DNA of 64,000 nt, from the NCBI GenBank assembly GCA_022786605.1, contig JALFWW010000008.1, positions 1 to 64,000 of the forward strand, given 5' to 3'. This DNA comes from Clostridia bacterium (GTDB lineage Bacteria; Bacillota; Clostridia; Lachnospirales; Anaerotignaceae). Of this stretch, positions 1 through 7,764 are shown in pieces; within the stretch, counting starts at the first letter, position 1, and each line of letters begins with the position of its first letter. Both the position numbers and the translations under genes were made by a program. Below the pieces are notes generated by a model. That model was given only the letters and a program-made list of their open reading frames with translations, ran no database searches and had not been told where the DNA came from.

Positions 1-20
1 ACCTCAAAAATTGAAAATTT

Positions 21-135
21 CCGGTGATGATGCGCTCAGGGGACACACCCGTTCCCATTCCGAACACGACGGTTAAGACCTGAGCGGTCGATGGTACTTG
101 GTGGGAAGCTGCCTGGGAGAGTAGATGGTCGCCGG
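21..135 (+). rRNA. rrf: 5S ribosomal RNA
   Basis: The stretch begins with CCGGTGAT and closes with the complementary ATGGTCGCCGG, forming helix I of 5S rRNA. Internally it carries the canonical CCGTTCCCATTCCGAACACG loop. At about 115 nt it has the usual size. It is followed directly by a tRNA cluster, so this is the 3' tail of an rRNA operon whose 16S and 23S genes lie upstream of the window. The exact ends are uncertain by a few bases. Confidence 0.95.
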
Positions 136-152
136 AATCCAATTTTCAATTA

Positions 153-227
153 CGGGGTGTGGCGCAGCTTGGCTAGCGCGCCTGATTTGGGATCAGGAGG
201 TCGCAGGTTCGAATCCTGTCACCCCGA
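153..227 (+). tRNA. tRNA-Pro (TGG)
   Basis: The acceptor stem CGGGGTG pairs with CACCCCG, and A is the discriminator base. The anticodon loop reads T-T-TGG-G-A within a CTGA/TCAG stem, and the T arm has GGTTCGAATCC. The CCA end is not encoded. It is the first tRNA of the cluster after 5S rRNA. Confidence 0.95.
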
Positions 228-239
228 GTTTTATATTAT

Positions 240-314
240 GGTGGGTATGGCACAGTTGGTTAGCGCGCCAGATTGTGGCTCTGGAGGTCGTGGGTTCGAA
301 TCCCACTATCCACC
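240..314 (+). tRNA. tRNA-His (GTG)
   Basis: The acceptor stem GTGGGTA pairs with TATCCAC. An extra G at 240 faces C314, the G-1:C73 pair that marks tRNA-His. The anticodon is GTG in the loop between CCAGA and TCTGG. The CCA end is not encoded. Confidence 0.95.
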
Positions 315-323
315 CTTTTTTAT

Positions 324-396
324 GGGTCACTAGCTCAGTTGGTAGAGCACTGGACTTTTAATCCAGGTGTCTCGGGTTCGAGTCCCGAGTGACTCA
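324..396 (+). tRNA. tRNA-Lys (TTT)
   Basis: The acceptor stem GGGTCAC pairs with GTGACTC, and the discriminator base is A. The anticodon TTT lies between TGGAC and a pairing TCCA stem, and the T arm has GGGTTCGAGTCCC. The CCA end is not encoded. Confidence 0.95.
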
Positions 397-409
397 TTTC
401 TTATTTTGC

Positions 410-492
410 GCAGCCGTGGCGGAATTGGCATACGCGCTAGACTAAGGATCTAGTCCAGATTCTGGGTAGGGGTTCAAGTCCCCTCGGCTGCA
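410..492 (+). tRNA. tRNA-Leu (AAG)
   Basis: This is a class II tRNA with a long variable arm. The acceptor stem GCAGCCG pairs with CGGCTGC, with A as discriminator. The anticodon loop CTAAGGA sits inside CTAGA/TCTAG and gives anticodon AAG. The CCA end is not encoded. Confidence 0.94.
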
Positions 493-502
493 TATAGGAT
501 TT

Positions 503-574
503 GCGCGAGTGGCTCAGTGGTAGAGCATCGCCTTGCCAAGGCGAGGGTCGCGAGTTCGAATCTCGTCTCGCGCT
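503..574 (+). tRNA. tRNA-Gly (GCC)
   Basis: The acceptor stem GCGCGAG pairs with CTCGCGC, with T as discriminator. The anticodon GCC lies between TCGCC and GGCGA. The CCA end is not encoded. Confidence 0.95.
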
Positions 575-605
575 TTCTATTTTGTATCCTGCAATTATCG
601 TATAA

Positions 606-677
606 TGGGCTATCGCCAAGCGGTAAGGCACAGGACTTTGACTCCTGCATTCGCTGGTTCGAATCCAGCTAGCCCAG
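606..677 (+). tRNA. tRNA-Gln (TTG)
   Basis: The acceptor stem TGGGCTA pairs with TAGCCCA, with G as discriminator. The anticodon loop CTTTGAC between CAGGA and TCCTG gives TTG. The CCA end is not encoded. Confidence 0.95.
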
Positions 678-711
678 GTCTCAAAAAAAGAAAGCGAAAT
701 AGCTTTTATAA

Positions 712-783
712 TGGGGTATCGCCAAGTGGTAAGGCAACGGATTCTGATTCCGTCATTCGCAGGTTCGAATCCTGCTACCCTAG
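712..783 (+). tRNA. tRNA-Gln (CTG)
   Basis: The acceptor stem TGGGGTA pairs with TACCCTA, including one G-T wobble, and G is the discriminator. The anticodon loop TTCTGAT between ACGGA and TCCGT gives CTG, so the organism has a dedicated isoacceptor for CAG. The body is close to the upstream tRNA-Gln(TTG), which suggests local duplication and anticodon change. Confidence 0.94.
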
Positions 784-787
784 TTTG

Positions 788-817
788 AAAGAGTCTGAGT
801 ATCAGGCTCTTTTTTTG
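788..817 (+). terminator. Terminator of the rRNA-tRNA operon
   Basis: AAAGAG-T-CTGA and TCAG-G-CTCTTT form an 11-pair stem around a GTA loop, followed directly by a run of seven T. It starts five bases after the last tRNA. Confidence 0.85.
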
Positions 818-910
818 TTTCTTTTTAAAAATTTTGAAAGATTTACAGTCGTGAAATAGAATAAGCAGACACTTTTTGTTAAAATACAATTAGAAAGGGG
901 AGGTGTATTT

Positions 911-1813
911 ATGAAAAAAATATTATTGCTGACTATTTTGGCTTCTTTGGCATTTCCGTCCTTTGCCTTAGGAATGGAAAATGGCAGTGTAACAGGTGAA
1001 ATCAGTATCGGTGAGGACGAAGAAAAAACGCAAATTATGTATAAGAGTGTATATCACAAAGTAGGCTGCCGTTGCCTTCCGCAGGGAGATTTAACCATTC
1101 AGTGGCCTGTTGGTAGGGACGAAGAAACGCTTTATTTTGTTTTGGAGGCGTGCAATGATCCGTCAATGACCGCTGATGGAGTTTCTTTTTTGGATATTTA
1201 CAATGTCAAGGGCGGAGAAATAGAAAGTTTATCAGATAATTCCTTTGCTGTAACAGGAACTGATTCGCAAACTAAAATTGCGCTGGATTGGTCTCTTCCG
1301 AAAACAGGTTTATTTGAGAAAACGGATTTGGTATTGCGTGTATCAGAAAATAAGGATATGGAGCATGCGAAAGTTTTTCCTTTTTTGAAAATAATGCCTG
1401 ATGATACGCCAAATGCAGCGTGGCATGCATCTTCATGGAATATGGAGGATAAGGAGTATCTTGAAAAATGTGATGCGATTTTTCAGGAATATTTTGCATA
1501 TCGTCAGGAGAATGGAACGTATATGATACCAGGGCGTTTTTGGGTGGAAGAAGCCCCTTGGGCAGCGCGGATGAAGTGGAAGTGGAACGAAGAGAAAAAA
1601 TCTTTTCATGTTTTCAGAAATGAGAAGGAGTATGTTTTTACAGCAGGACAAAACAATGTTTCCGTTAATGGGCAAAAATTTTATTTTATGACAGCACCAG
1701 AAATCGTAGGTGGACGCATTTATCTTCCTTTAGATATGATGAAAGTAATGTGGAATGATAAATCTGAAATTGCAGAACAGGATGGTGTATTGCGGCTGAT
1801 TGTTTGTGTTTAG
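911..1813 (+). CDS. Secreted stalk-domain (copper amine oxidase N-domain-like) protein
   Basis: This is a 300-aa protein with a clear signal peptide: Lys-Lys, then a hydrophobic core to about residue 20, with a likely cleavage site after SFA. The last 90 residues carry the pattern of the extracellular 'stalk' domain also called the copper amine oxidase N-terminal domain: a VNG turn, then an 'APEIVGGRIYLPL' motif, then a closing strand. In Clostridia this domain is a common cell-surface module without enzymatic activity of its own. The middle, about residues 25-200, is not recognised. The start has a good ribosome site (GGGGAGG, 8 bases upstream). It is a single-gene unit between the tRNA terminator and the sigma operons. 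Any substrate or partner is unknown. Confidence 0.7.
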   Translation: MKKILLLTILASLAFPSFALGMENGSVTGEISIGEDEEKTQIMYKSVYHKVGCRCLPQGDLTIQWPVGRDEETLYFVLEACNDPSMTADGVSFLDIYNVKGGEIESLSDNSFAVTGTDSQTKIALDWSLPKTGLFEKTDLVLRVSENKDMEHAKVFPFLKIMPDDTPNAAWHASSWNMEDKEYLEKCDAIFQEYFAYRQENGTYMIPGRFWVEEAPWAARMKWKWNEEKKSFHVFRNEKEYVFTAGQNNVSVNGQKFYFMTAPEIVGGRIYLPLDMMKVMWNDKSEIAEQDGVLRLIVCV

Positions 1814-2108
1814 GGTGTGGATGCAGCAGAAAAGCATCTTTCTCAATGCATATTTTCCTTATGGGATATTCTGTTTCTCAAAAATATTTTGAAGAATCCT
1901 GAATTGCTTGTATTTGTCGTGATTAGGGATAGTTTCGTTTAGTTGGATGGGTAAATTGGTGGTATGATAGGAATTTTTCTGAAACAATGAACAAGAGTTA
2001 CAGGCGCAAAACATACAATATTTTTCATATGCGAAATCATTGGAAAGGTCGGGAGAAATTACTTCCGGCTTTTCTTTTGCCTGTCAAAATAAAAAAATAG
2101 AAATTTTC
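1814..2108. other. Noncoding gap with a terminator-like hairpin
   Basis: No credible gene is seen between the stalk-domain protein and the first sigma operon. At 2044-2079 an imperfect stem (AAAGGTCGGGAG against CTTCCGGCTTTT, with G-T pairs) is followed by TTCTTTT, so it probably ends the upstream transcript. The rest is AT-rich with no recognised element. Confidence 0.5.
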
Positions 2109-2140
2109 TGTCAGAATTTTTACTTTCTCTGCGAATAGTA
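2109..2140 (+). promoter_or_regulatory. Bipartite promoter motif upstream of sigma operon 1
   Basis: TGTCA (2109-2113) is followed after exactly 18 nt by CGAATAGTA (2132-2140). The identical pair with identical spacing occurs at 4247-4278, ahead of the second sigma operon. The sequences between the two boxes differ, which argues that only the boxes are conserved. The arrangement resembles an ECF-type -35/-10 pair. That it is read by the adjacent sigma factor is inference. Confidence 0.6.
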
Positions 2141-2212
2141 GGGTGTAGCAGGATTTTGCAAGAAATGGAGAGAAGAGGTTATCATACAGGAACAGGAAAA
2201 GGGGGAAGGATG

Positions 2213-2749
2213 ATGGAGGATCAAGAACTGCTCAGGATGATGCGCCAAAACCCTGAACATGGTATAGGTTTGGTGATGAAGCAATACGCAGCCTTGTGTT
2301 ATTACATCGCAAGACAAAAATTATTGGATTTTCCGCCAGAGGAAGTGGAAGAATGCGTCAGTGATGTATTTTTTGCATTTTATCATCAATATACAGCCAT
2401 AGATTTGGAACGGGGCAGTATCAAAGGATTTCTTTCGGTACTTTCCCGCAGAAAAGCCATTGATCGCTGGCGCAGATTGGCTGGAAAGGAAACCTTATCT
2501 TTGCAGGAGGAAATCATAACAGTGGATTCCTTGGAACAGCAGGAGGAGCGGAAAATATTGATGGATGCGGTACTGGCTCTGGGAGACCCTGATGCGAAAA
2601 TTGTTATATTGAAATATTATTTCGGATATCCCACAAAGAAGATAGCGGAGATGTTTGGGCTGAAAGAAAATACCGTAGACCAGAAAGTGCGGCGCAGTTT
2701 GGCAAAGGTAAAATCAATTCTGGAAGGAGGTGCTTTCCATGAGGGCTGA
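2213..2749 (+). CDS. ECF-like sigma-70 family RNA polymerase sigma factor, copy 1
   Basis: This 178-aa protein has sigma region 2 at about residues 20-95 (the ECVSDVFFAFY segment, then SVLSRRKAIDRWRR). Region 4 lies at about 115-170, with a helix-turn-helix in 'KKIAEMFGLKENTVDQKVRR'. It would direct RNA polymerase to a small regulon. I chose the ATG at 2213 because it aligns with the second copy (both 178 aa) and lies 7 bases from GGGGG; the upstream in-frame ATGs lack this. The gene overlaps the next one by 11 bases, so the two are translationally coupled. The protein is roughly 70% identical to the product at 4346-4882, a tandem duplication. The family is often paired with membrane anti-sigma factors. 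Confidence 0.85.
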   Translation: MEDQELLRMMRQNPEHGIGLVMKQYAALCYYIARQKLLDFPPEEVEECVSDVFFAFYHQYTAIDLERGSIKGFLSVLSRRKAIDRWRRLAGKETLSLQEEIITVDSLEQQEERKILMDAVLALGDPDAKIVILKYYFGYPTKKIAEMFGLKENTVDQKVRRSLAKVKSILEGGAFHEG

Positions 2750-4172
2750 TTGGGAAGAAATTCTGGATTTATGGGAAGAAAAGGAATTGGCGTATTTTCT
2801 GCCGGAAAGTCTGCCGGAATTGGATGATGCCGTCTATCAGAGAATCGAAAAACGGACATTACGAAGGATTCGAAAAGAACGAAGCCGTATAAGTCGGAAG
2901 CAGATTGCGGCGGCAGTGATTTGCCTGATAGCCATTTTGGGGATTGTAGGCAGAGCGCCCATTCAGGCAGCTTTCGAAAAATTATTCCATTATTTGCCGG
3001 GGGCAGGCATCTATACCAATGACGCGGAAAACACCATGTACCGAGCGGAAATGATAACAGACCACTTTGAGGAAAATGGTGTGAAGGTGCGTCTGAAAAA
3101 TGTTTATGGTGAAAATCAGACAGTGAAATTTGAAGTGGAACTCCGAGGGGATGATTTGGGCAAAGGTATTCTGGAAGGAAGGTCTGAAAGTAAACATTAT
3201 GAACTTCTGAAAGAAAAATACAAGATGACATTGTCCCATGATGGAAAAGAACAGGAGCTTATTGATGTAGAAGGCTCTTACAGCGGTTCCGGAAATGGCG
3301 GAAAATATGTGATGTACTCCAGGGGCTATGAGGTTCAGGTGGAAAATCCTGCCCAGACCTATGAAGTGCATATTGCTGGCTTTGATTCTGTATTATCTTT
3401 TACATTGGTGCCGGATACAGGCATGATGCAGCCGGAAAATATCGGTGCTAGCCAGACAAAGAATGGTATTACGGTGACAGCTGGTGCGGAGGTAACGGAG
3501 GATGGCATTTGGTTTGAATATTATGTTTTGAGTGATGAAAGACTGGCAGAAACAGATGAGACCTATCGATTTACTGTCATTACATTGCCCTATGGTTATT
3601 TCCGGTGGAATGATGTTCCCGAAGCGGAATTGTATCAGCAGCGTTATATCATGAATGGAAAAGGGGAAATGCTGTATCCAAAGGGTCATCGTTGGAAAGA
3701 CGATGTGGAAAACGGGAAACGAATCCTCTATGAAGGCACTGCGGAAGATTTTCCTTTGACATTTTATCAGGCAGCATTTACGGGTGTTGGAGAAGAAAGA
3801 AAAACAGTGAAAATTCCTGTGCCGGAAACCAGTGAGAAATTGGAAAAAAACATTGACTTTCCTTATGGTACGGTGACTTTGGAACAGATTCAGACCAAAC
3901 CTGCTGATAGCGTCAACGAAGTGGAAATCATTTATCGCATCCAGCCCAAAGAAGGCAAGCGGAAAATGTATGGCGTATTCATGCAAGTGCAGGAAGCGGT
4001 TCAAAAGGATACAGAGGAACTGACCATTTTCCCGGAAGAAGACGGCACTTATCATTTTCCTGTGAAAATTTCACCAGAAACAAAAGAAATCACATTGGAA
4101 CTATACGACCCTTATTATTGGATTGTAGATGATTATACATTGGTACTGGAAGAACCCAAAGAGAGCAAATAA
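2739..4172 (+). CDS. Membrane anti-sigma-like protein (DUF4179-type architecture), copy 1
   Basis: This 477-aa protein is probably the anti-sigma partner of the gene it overlaps. It has a short acidic cytoplasmic N-terminus of about 55 residues beginning RADWEEILD. A basic stretch (KRTLRRIRKERSRISRK) follows, then one membrane segment (AAVICLIAILGIVG, about residues 68-83). The remaining ~390 residues would be a large extracellular portion rich in beta structure. This layout matches the DUF4179-type proteins encoded beside sigma factors. That family assignment rests on architecture and context, not on a search. The ATG at 2739 follows GGAGG by 8 bases and corresponds exactly to the start of copy 2. 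Confidence 0.7.
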   Translation: MRADWEEILDLWEEKELAYFLPESLPELDDAVYQRIEKRTLRRIRKERSRISRKQIAAAVICLIAILGIVGRAPIQAAFEKLFHYLPGAGIYTNDAENTMYRAEMITDHFEENGVKVRLKNVYGENQTVKFEVELRGDDLGKGILEGRSESKHYELLKEKYKMTLSHDGKEQELIDVEGSYSGSGNGGKYVMYSRGYEVQVENPAQTYEVHIAGFDSVLSFTLVPDTGMMQPENIGASQTKNGITVTAGAEVTEDGIWFEYYVLSDERLAETDETYRFTVITLPYGYFRWNDVPEAELYQQRYIMNGKGEMLYPKGHRWKDDVENGKRILYEGTAEDFPLTFYQAAFTGVGEERKTVKIPVPETSEKLEKNIDFPYGTVTLEQIQTKPADSVNEVEIIYRIQPKEGKRKMYGVFMQVQEAVQKDTEELTIFPEEDGTYHFPVKISPETKEITLELYDPYYWIVDDYTLVLEEPKESK

Positions 4173-4246
4173 ATATTTATGAGAAAGTGCTGTATTTTTC
4201 TGAAAAGGAGAAGTACAGCATTTTTTATAAGAAAAAAGAATTTTTC

Positions 4247-4278
4247 TGTCACTTTTCTCTGCCTGCAAACGAATAGTA
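4247..4278 (+). promoter_or_regulatory. Bipartite promoter motif upstream of sigma operon 2
   Basis: TGTCA (4247-4251), then 18 nt, then CGAATAGTA (4270-4278). It repeats the motif at 2109-2140 exactly in both boxes and in spacing. It lies 68 bases before the second sigma start, in the gap between the two operons. Confidence 0.6.
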
Positions 4279-4345
4279 TAATAAGAAGGGATTCTTGAGA
4301 TTACAGATAGAATCATTTACAATTTGAAAAAAAGGGGGGACGGTC

Positions 4346-4882
4346 ATGGACGACAGGGAATTGCTGCAAATTTTGCAGAAAAATCCAGAAAATGGCATGC
4401 GTCTGGTCATGAAAGAATATACGGGGCTATGTTACTACATTGTGAAACAGAAACTGGCGGATTTTTCCGCTGAGGAAATCGAAGAATGTGTCAGCGACGT
4501 GTTTCTGGCATTTTATCATCAATATACAGCCATTGATTTGGAGCGAGGGAGTATCAAGGGATTTTTGGCAGTGCTTTCCCGCAGGAAAGCCGTTGACCGA
4601 TGGCGGAAACTGGCAGGGAAAGAAACATTGCCTTTGCAGGAGGAAATCACGGCGGCGGATACACTGGAACAACAGGAAGACCGCCAGATTTTGCTGGATG
4701 CAGTGCGGGCTTTGGGTGACCCAGATGGAAAAATATTGCTTTTGAAATATTACTTTGGATATCCGTCAAAAATGATTGCCGAAGTCTATGGCTTACAGGA
4801 AAATACCGTAAACCAGAAAATACGGCGCAGTTTGGCAAAGGTAAAAGCCATCTTGGAAGGAGGTGTCTGTTATGAAGGATAA
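4346..4882 (+). CDS. ECF-like sigma-70 family RNA polymerase sigma factor, copy 2
   Basis: This 178-aa paralogue of the protein at 2213-2749 is the same length. Its region 2 is nearly unchanged (AFYHQYTAIDLERGSIKGF is identical). The region 4 helix-turn-helix, 'KMIAEVYGLQENTVNQKIRR', is slightly divergent. Such conservation in region 2 and drift in region 4 may mean related but not identical promoters. The start is the ATG six bases after GGGGGG. The stop codon overlaps the next gene by 11 bases, as in copy 1. Confidence 0.85.
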   Translation: MDDRELLQILQKNPENGMRLVMKEYTGLCYYIVKQKLADFSAEEIEECVSDVFLAFYHQYTAIDLERGSIKGFLAVLSRRKAVDRWRKLAGKETLPLQEEITAADTLEQQEDRQILLDAVRALGDPDGKILLLKYYFGYPSKMIAEVYGLQENTVNQKIRRSLAKVKAILEGGVCYEG

Positions 4883-6338
4883 TTGGGAAGAAATGCTGGA
4901 TCAGCTGGAAGAAAAAGAATTGACGGAATACCTGCCGGAAACATTACCGGAAGTAGATGAAGTCACGAAAAAAAGAATCGAAAAACAGACACTGAAAAAA
5001 ATGAAAAAAGAACAGAAACACTTTAGTCGGAAACAGATTGCAGTGGCAGTGATCTGTCTGGTGGCAGTGTTGGGCGTTGTGGGCAGAGAACCTATTCAGG
5101 CGGCTTTTGAGCGGCTGTTCCATTATCTGCCGGGGGCAGGCATGTATGTGGATGAAGAAGAAAATGTTTACTATGAAGCGGAAATCATCACTGGGGAATT
5201 TACGGAAAACGATATTCATGTGCGGTTGAAAAATGTGTATGCGGAAAATCATGCAGTCCATATGGAAGTGGAAATGACAGGCAATCTGGTAGAATTAACA
5301 CGAGAGGAATATGAAAACGATTCGCCAGATAAATATGACAAGTTAGAGGAAATGTACGCACTCACCATGGAGTATGATGGGAAAGAACATGAAATATCAA
5401 CAGCTAGCAGAGGGGTGTTGGCAGAAGACGAAAATGATACCTACATGATTATGCGGTATCGGAGAGATTATCAGCGATATGTGAAAAATGTGGAACAAAC
5501 TTATACAGTGCGTATCGTAGGACTGGAAAATACCCTTTCTTTCCGTTTGACATCTAATACTGGCAAAGAACAACCGGAAAATATCGGTGCAAGTCAGACG
5601 CAAAACGATATTACAATCACTGCCAAAGCAGATGTGGCAGAGCAGGGCATCTGGTTGGAATATTATATTCTGACGGATGAAAGACTGACAGACTTTGATG
5701 ACTATTTTGCGTACCGTTTGACACCTCTGCCTTATGGATGCAAAACCTTTGATAGCATTACGCAGGAAAAATTCCAAGACATGCTTTATGTGACAAACAA
5801 AGATGGAGAAAGACTGCGCTATAGAGGGCAGGAAGCCGTGGAAAACGGCAGACGGATGCTGTTGGAAGGTACGGCAGAAGATTTTCCCATCACATTCCAT
5901 AGAGCATCGTTGACAGGTGTAGGCAGAGAGCGGGAGTCTGTGGAAATCCCTATGCCCGAATCTATTCGCTCCCTTGACCAGACTGTGGCATTTCCTTATG
6001 GTACAGTCACATTTGAAAAGGTGAAAGCAGAAAAAATCGAGCTGTCTGGGCAAAACGCAGCCGGAGAAGAAATTGTTGCGGAAGTCAAAGATTTGGAAAT
6101 CACATACACCATTACGCCAAATGAAGGCAAACGTCAGCTTTACGGTGTATTTATGGAAGCGAAAGGAAGTCTGGATGGCTATCCCCAACAAATATTCCCT
6201 GATGAGGATGGGAAATACCGCATTCATGCGTTGGTGGGCAGCAACAATGAAACGGTGACACTGGAACTGTATGATCCTTATTATTGGATTGTCGATGATT
6301 ATGATTTGGTATTGGAAAAACCGGAAAGTGTGAAATAA
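4872..6338 (+). CDS. Membrane anti-sigma-like protein (DUF4179-type architecture), copy 2
   Basis: This 488-aa protein is the paralogue of the product at 2739-4172. The N-terminal cytoplasmic part (NWEEMLDQLEEKE) and membrane segment (AVAVICLVAVLGVVG) are close to copy 1, as is the juxtamembrane 'FERLFHYLPGAGMY' stretch. The extracellular part diverges more. The C-terminus 'LYDPYYWIVDDY' is shared. It probably holds the sigma factor encoded just upstream at the membrane; what releases it is unknown. The ATG at 4872 follows GGAGG, and the gene is 11 bases overlapped by its sigma partner. Confidence 0.7.
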   Translation: MKDNWEEMLDQLEEKELTEYLPETLPEVDEVTKKRIEKQTLKKMKKEQKHFSRKQIAVAVICLVAVLGVVGREPIQAAFERLFHYLPGAGMYVDEEENVYYEAEIITGEFTENDIHVRLKNVYAENHAVHMEVEMTGNLVELTREEYENDSPDKYDKLEEMYALTMEYDGKEHEISTASRGVLAEDENDTYMIMRYRRDYQRYVKNVEQTYTVRIVGLENTLSFRLTSNTGKEQPENIGASQTQNDITITAKADVAEQGIWLEYYILTDERLTDFDDYFAYRLTPLPYGCKTFDSITQEKFQDMLYVTNKDGERLRYRGQEAVENGRRMLLEGTAEDFPITFHRASLTGVGRERESVEIPMPESIRSLDQTVAFPYGTVTFEKVKAEKIELSGQNAAGEEIVAEVKDLEITYTITPNEGKRQLYGVFMEAKGSLDGYPQQIFPDEDGKYRIHALVGSNNETVTLELYDPYYWIVDDYDLVLEKPESVK

Positions 6339-6370
6339 AAAAGTGATGGGAGAAATCCTGTCATATGTGA

Positions 6371-6406
6371 AAAAGGGCATTTCCCCACCTATGGGAAATG
6401 CCTTTT
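6371..6406. terminator. Bidirectional terminator
   Basis: GGGCATTTCCC and GGGAAATGCC form a stem with A runs on the left and T runs on the right. It lies between the converging sigma operon 2 and the GntR gene and can serve both strands. Confidence 0.85.
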
Positions 6407-6428
6407 TGTGTGCTGGATATATTTTGGT

Positions 6429-7058
6429 TTACAGATGTTTGTCGTAATGAATCCCCAGCCAGCGATGCAGTGCGGCGGCATCCTGTGCCTGAATGCTTTT
6501 CAGGATCATTCTGTGTTCTGTGATGTTGTTGTGACGATCATCTTCGCCTCGTTGATTGTTGTGCAGTGCCATGAGATAGAAAATATCCTCGATGCGCTCA
6601 TACATGGAGATCAAATGGGTATTTTTTGTTCCCGTTACGATACATTTATCGAATTGCAGCGCGTATTTTACGGTTTCGATGATGTTGCCCTCGTCATAGC
6701 ATTTTTGCTGTAATGCAAGATAATGTTCCATTTCTCTGGCAACCTGATCAATGGTTCCTTGTCTGACGCAAAGGTCATAGGCGCCGTAAAGAACCACATA
6801 AAGGGAAGATGCGATTTCATGGAAGCCTTCTTCTGAAAAAGAAATGACATGAGCGCCGTTGTTTGGCACCATTTCAATGAGCCCGTCCTGAGAAAGCATC
6901 ATCAAAGCTTCTCGAATGGGGGAATTGCTGATTTTCAATTCATCAGCGATGGTATCAATATTGAGTTTTTCGCCCAGGGCGTATTCCTGTTGCAGTATTT
7001 TTTGCCGAATGATTTCATAAACCTGTGCTTTCAGGCTGAGTCGCTGTAATTGTGGCAT
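6429..7058 (-). CDS. GntR-family transcriptional regulator (FCD/FadR-type)
   Basis: This 209-aa regulator has an N-terminal winged helix at about residues 8-72, with the DNA-reading helix in 'TIADELKISNSPIREALMML'. A helical FCD-type effector domain follows (about 80-200). It would repress or activate transcription in response to a small acid or sugar-acid ligand, which cannot be deduced here. The ATG at 7058 is preceded by GGAGG with an 8-base gap. An in-frame ATG 13 codons upstream has no ribosome site. The neighbours are housekeeping genes, so no target operon is apparent. Confidence 0.82.
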   Translation of the reverse strand: MPQLQRLSLKAQVYEIIRQKILQQEYALGEKLNIDTIADELKISNSPIREALMMLSQDGLIEMVPNNGAHVISFSEEGFHEIASSLYVVLYGAYDLCVRQGTIDQVAREMEHYLALQQKCYDEGNIIETVKYALQFDKCIVTGTKNTHLISMYERIEDIFYLMALHNNQRGEDDRHNNITEHRMILKSIQAQDAAALHRWLGIHYDKHL

Positions 7059-7386
7059 TTTCGTGCCCTCCGTTTTCTTCTGTTTCTTAACATGCATTTT
7101 TTATTATCTTAAATTTCCGAAAAAAAAGCAAGGGGAAAAAGAAAAAAACGTTTTCCTATAAAAGAATATACATTTTTTTTGCAATAAAATACTGTTTTTG
7201 TGAGTACAGCGCTATTTTGTATGTATGATTATTGAAAAAAAAGAAAAGAAAAATAGACGCTTTTCTTAATATACAAAAAAAGGTTTCTCAAAAACAGAGA
7301 ATGATGGTATAATATAAACAACTATGCAAATAAGATTGCAGCAACATGAATATGTTCCAACAAATACAGATTGGAGGTTGTAATAT
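7059..7386. promoter_or_regulatory. Divergent intergenic region with probable promoter for asp23-fakA
   Basis: This very AT-rich region lies between the divergent GntR and Asp23 genes. A perfect TATAAT occurs at 7308-7313. The best upstream box (TTTCTC, 7284-7289, 18-nt gap) is weak. No other element is recognised. Confidence 0.5.
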
Positions 7387-7743
7387 ATGACAGCGAAACT
7401 GGAAAACGAATATGGCGTAATCAGCATTGACCATGAAGTCATTGCAAGAATTGCAGGCTATGCGGCCATTGAATGTTACGGCATTGTAGGTATGGCTGCC
7501 AAAAACGTCAAAGACGGGCTGGTGCAGCTTCTGAAGCTGGAAAGCCTGACAAAAGGCATCAAGATGCAGGTCAATGCCAACAGAGTCAGCCTGGATCTGC
7601 ATATCATTGTGGAATATGGCACCAACATTTCCGCCATTGCGGATAATATCGTCAGCACGGTGAAATATTCTGTAGAAGAATATACGGGACTGGCCGTAGA
7701 CGACGTTAACATTTTTGTGGACGGCGTGCGTGTGGACGGATAA
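7387..7743 (+). CDS. Asp23/Gls24 family protein (YloU-like)
   Basis: This 118-aa protein of the alkaline-shock (Asp23/Gls24) family opens with 'GVISIDHEVIARIAGYAA'. The centre contains the typical 'VSLDLHIIVEYGTNI' strand, and the end has 'DDVNIFVDGVRV'. Members are cytoplasmic, membrane-associated proteins linked to envelope homeostasis. It lies 21 bases before the DAK2-domain kinase gene, the same pairing as B. subtilis yloU-yloV. GGAGG lies 9 bases from the ATG. Confidence 0.9.
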   Translation: MTAKLENEYGVISIDHEVIARIAGYAAIECYGIVGMAAKNVKDGLVQLLKLESLTKGIKMQVNANRVSLDLHIIVEYGTNISAIADNIVSTVKYSVEEYTGLAVDDVNIFVDGVRVDG

Positions 7744-7764
7744 GAAACAAGGAGGAACCATCAA

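Noticed and set aside
91-889. Open frames of 78-150 aa on both strands across the 5S/tRNA region
   Set aside because: They lie entirely on structural RNA genes and their translations just reflect tRNA sequence.
2156-2212. Longer start for sigma copy 1
   Set aside because: The extra residues have no counterpart in copy 2 and the ATG at 2213 has a properly spaced ribosome site.
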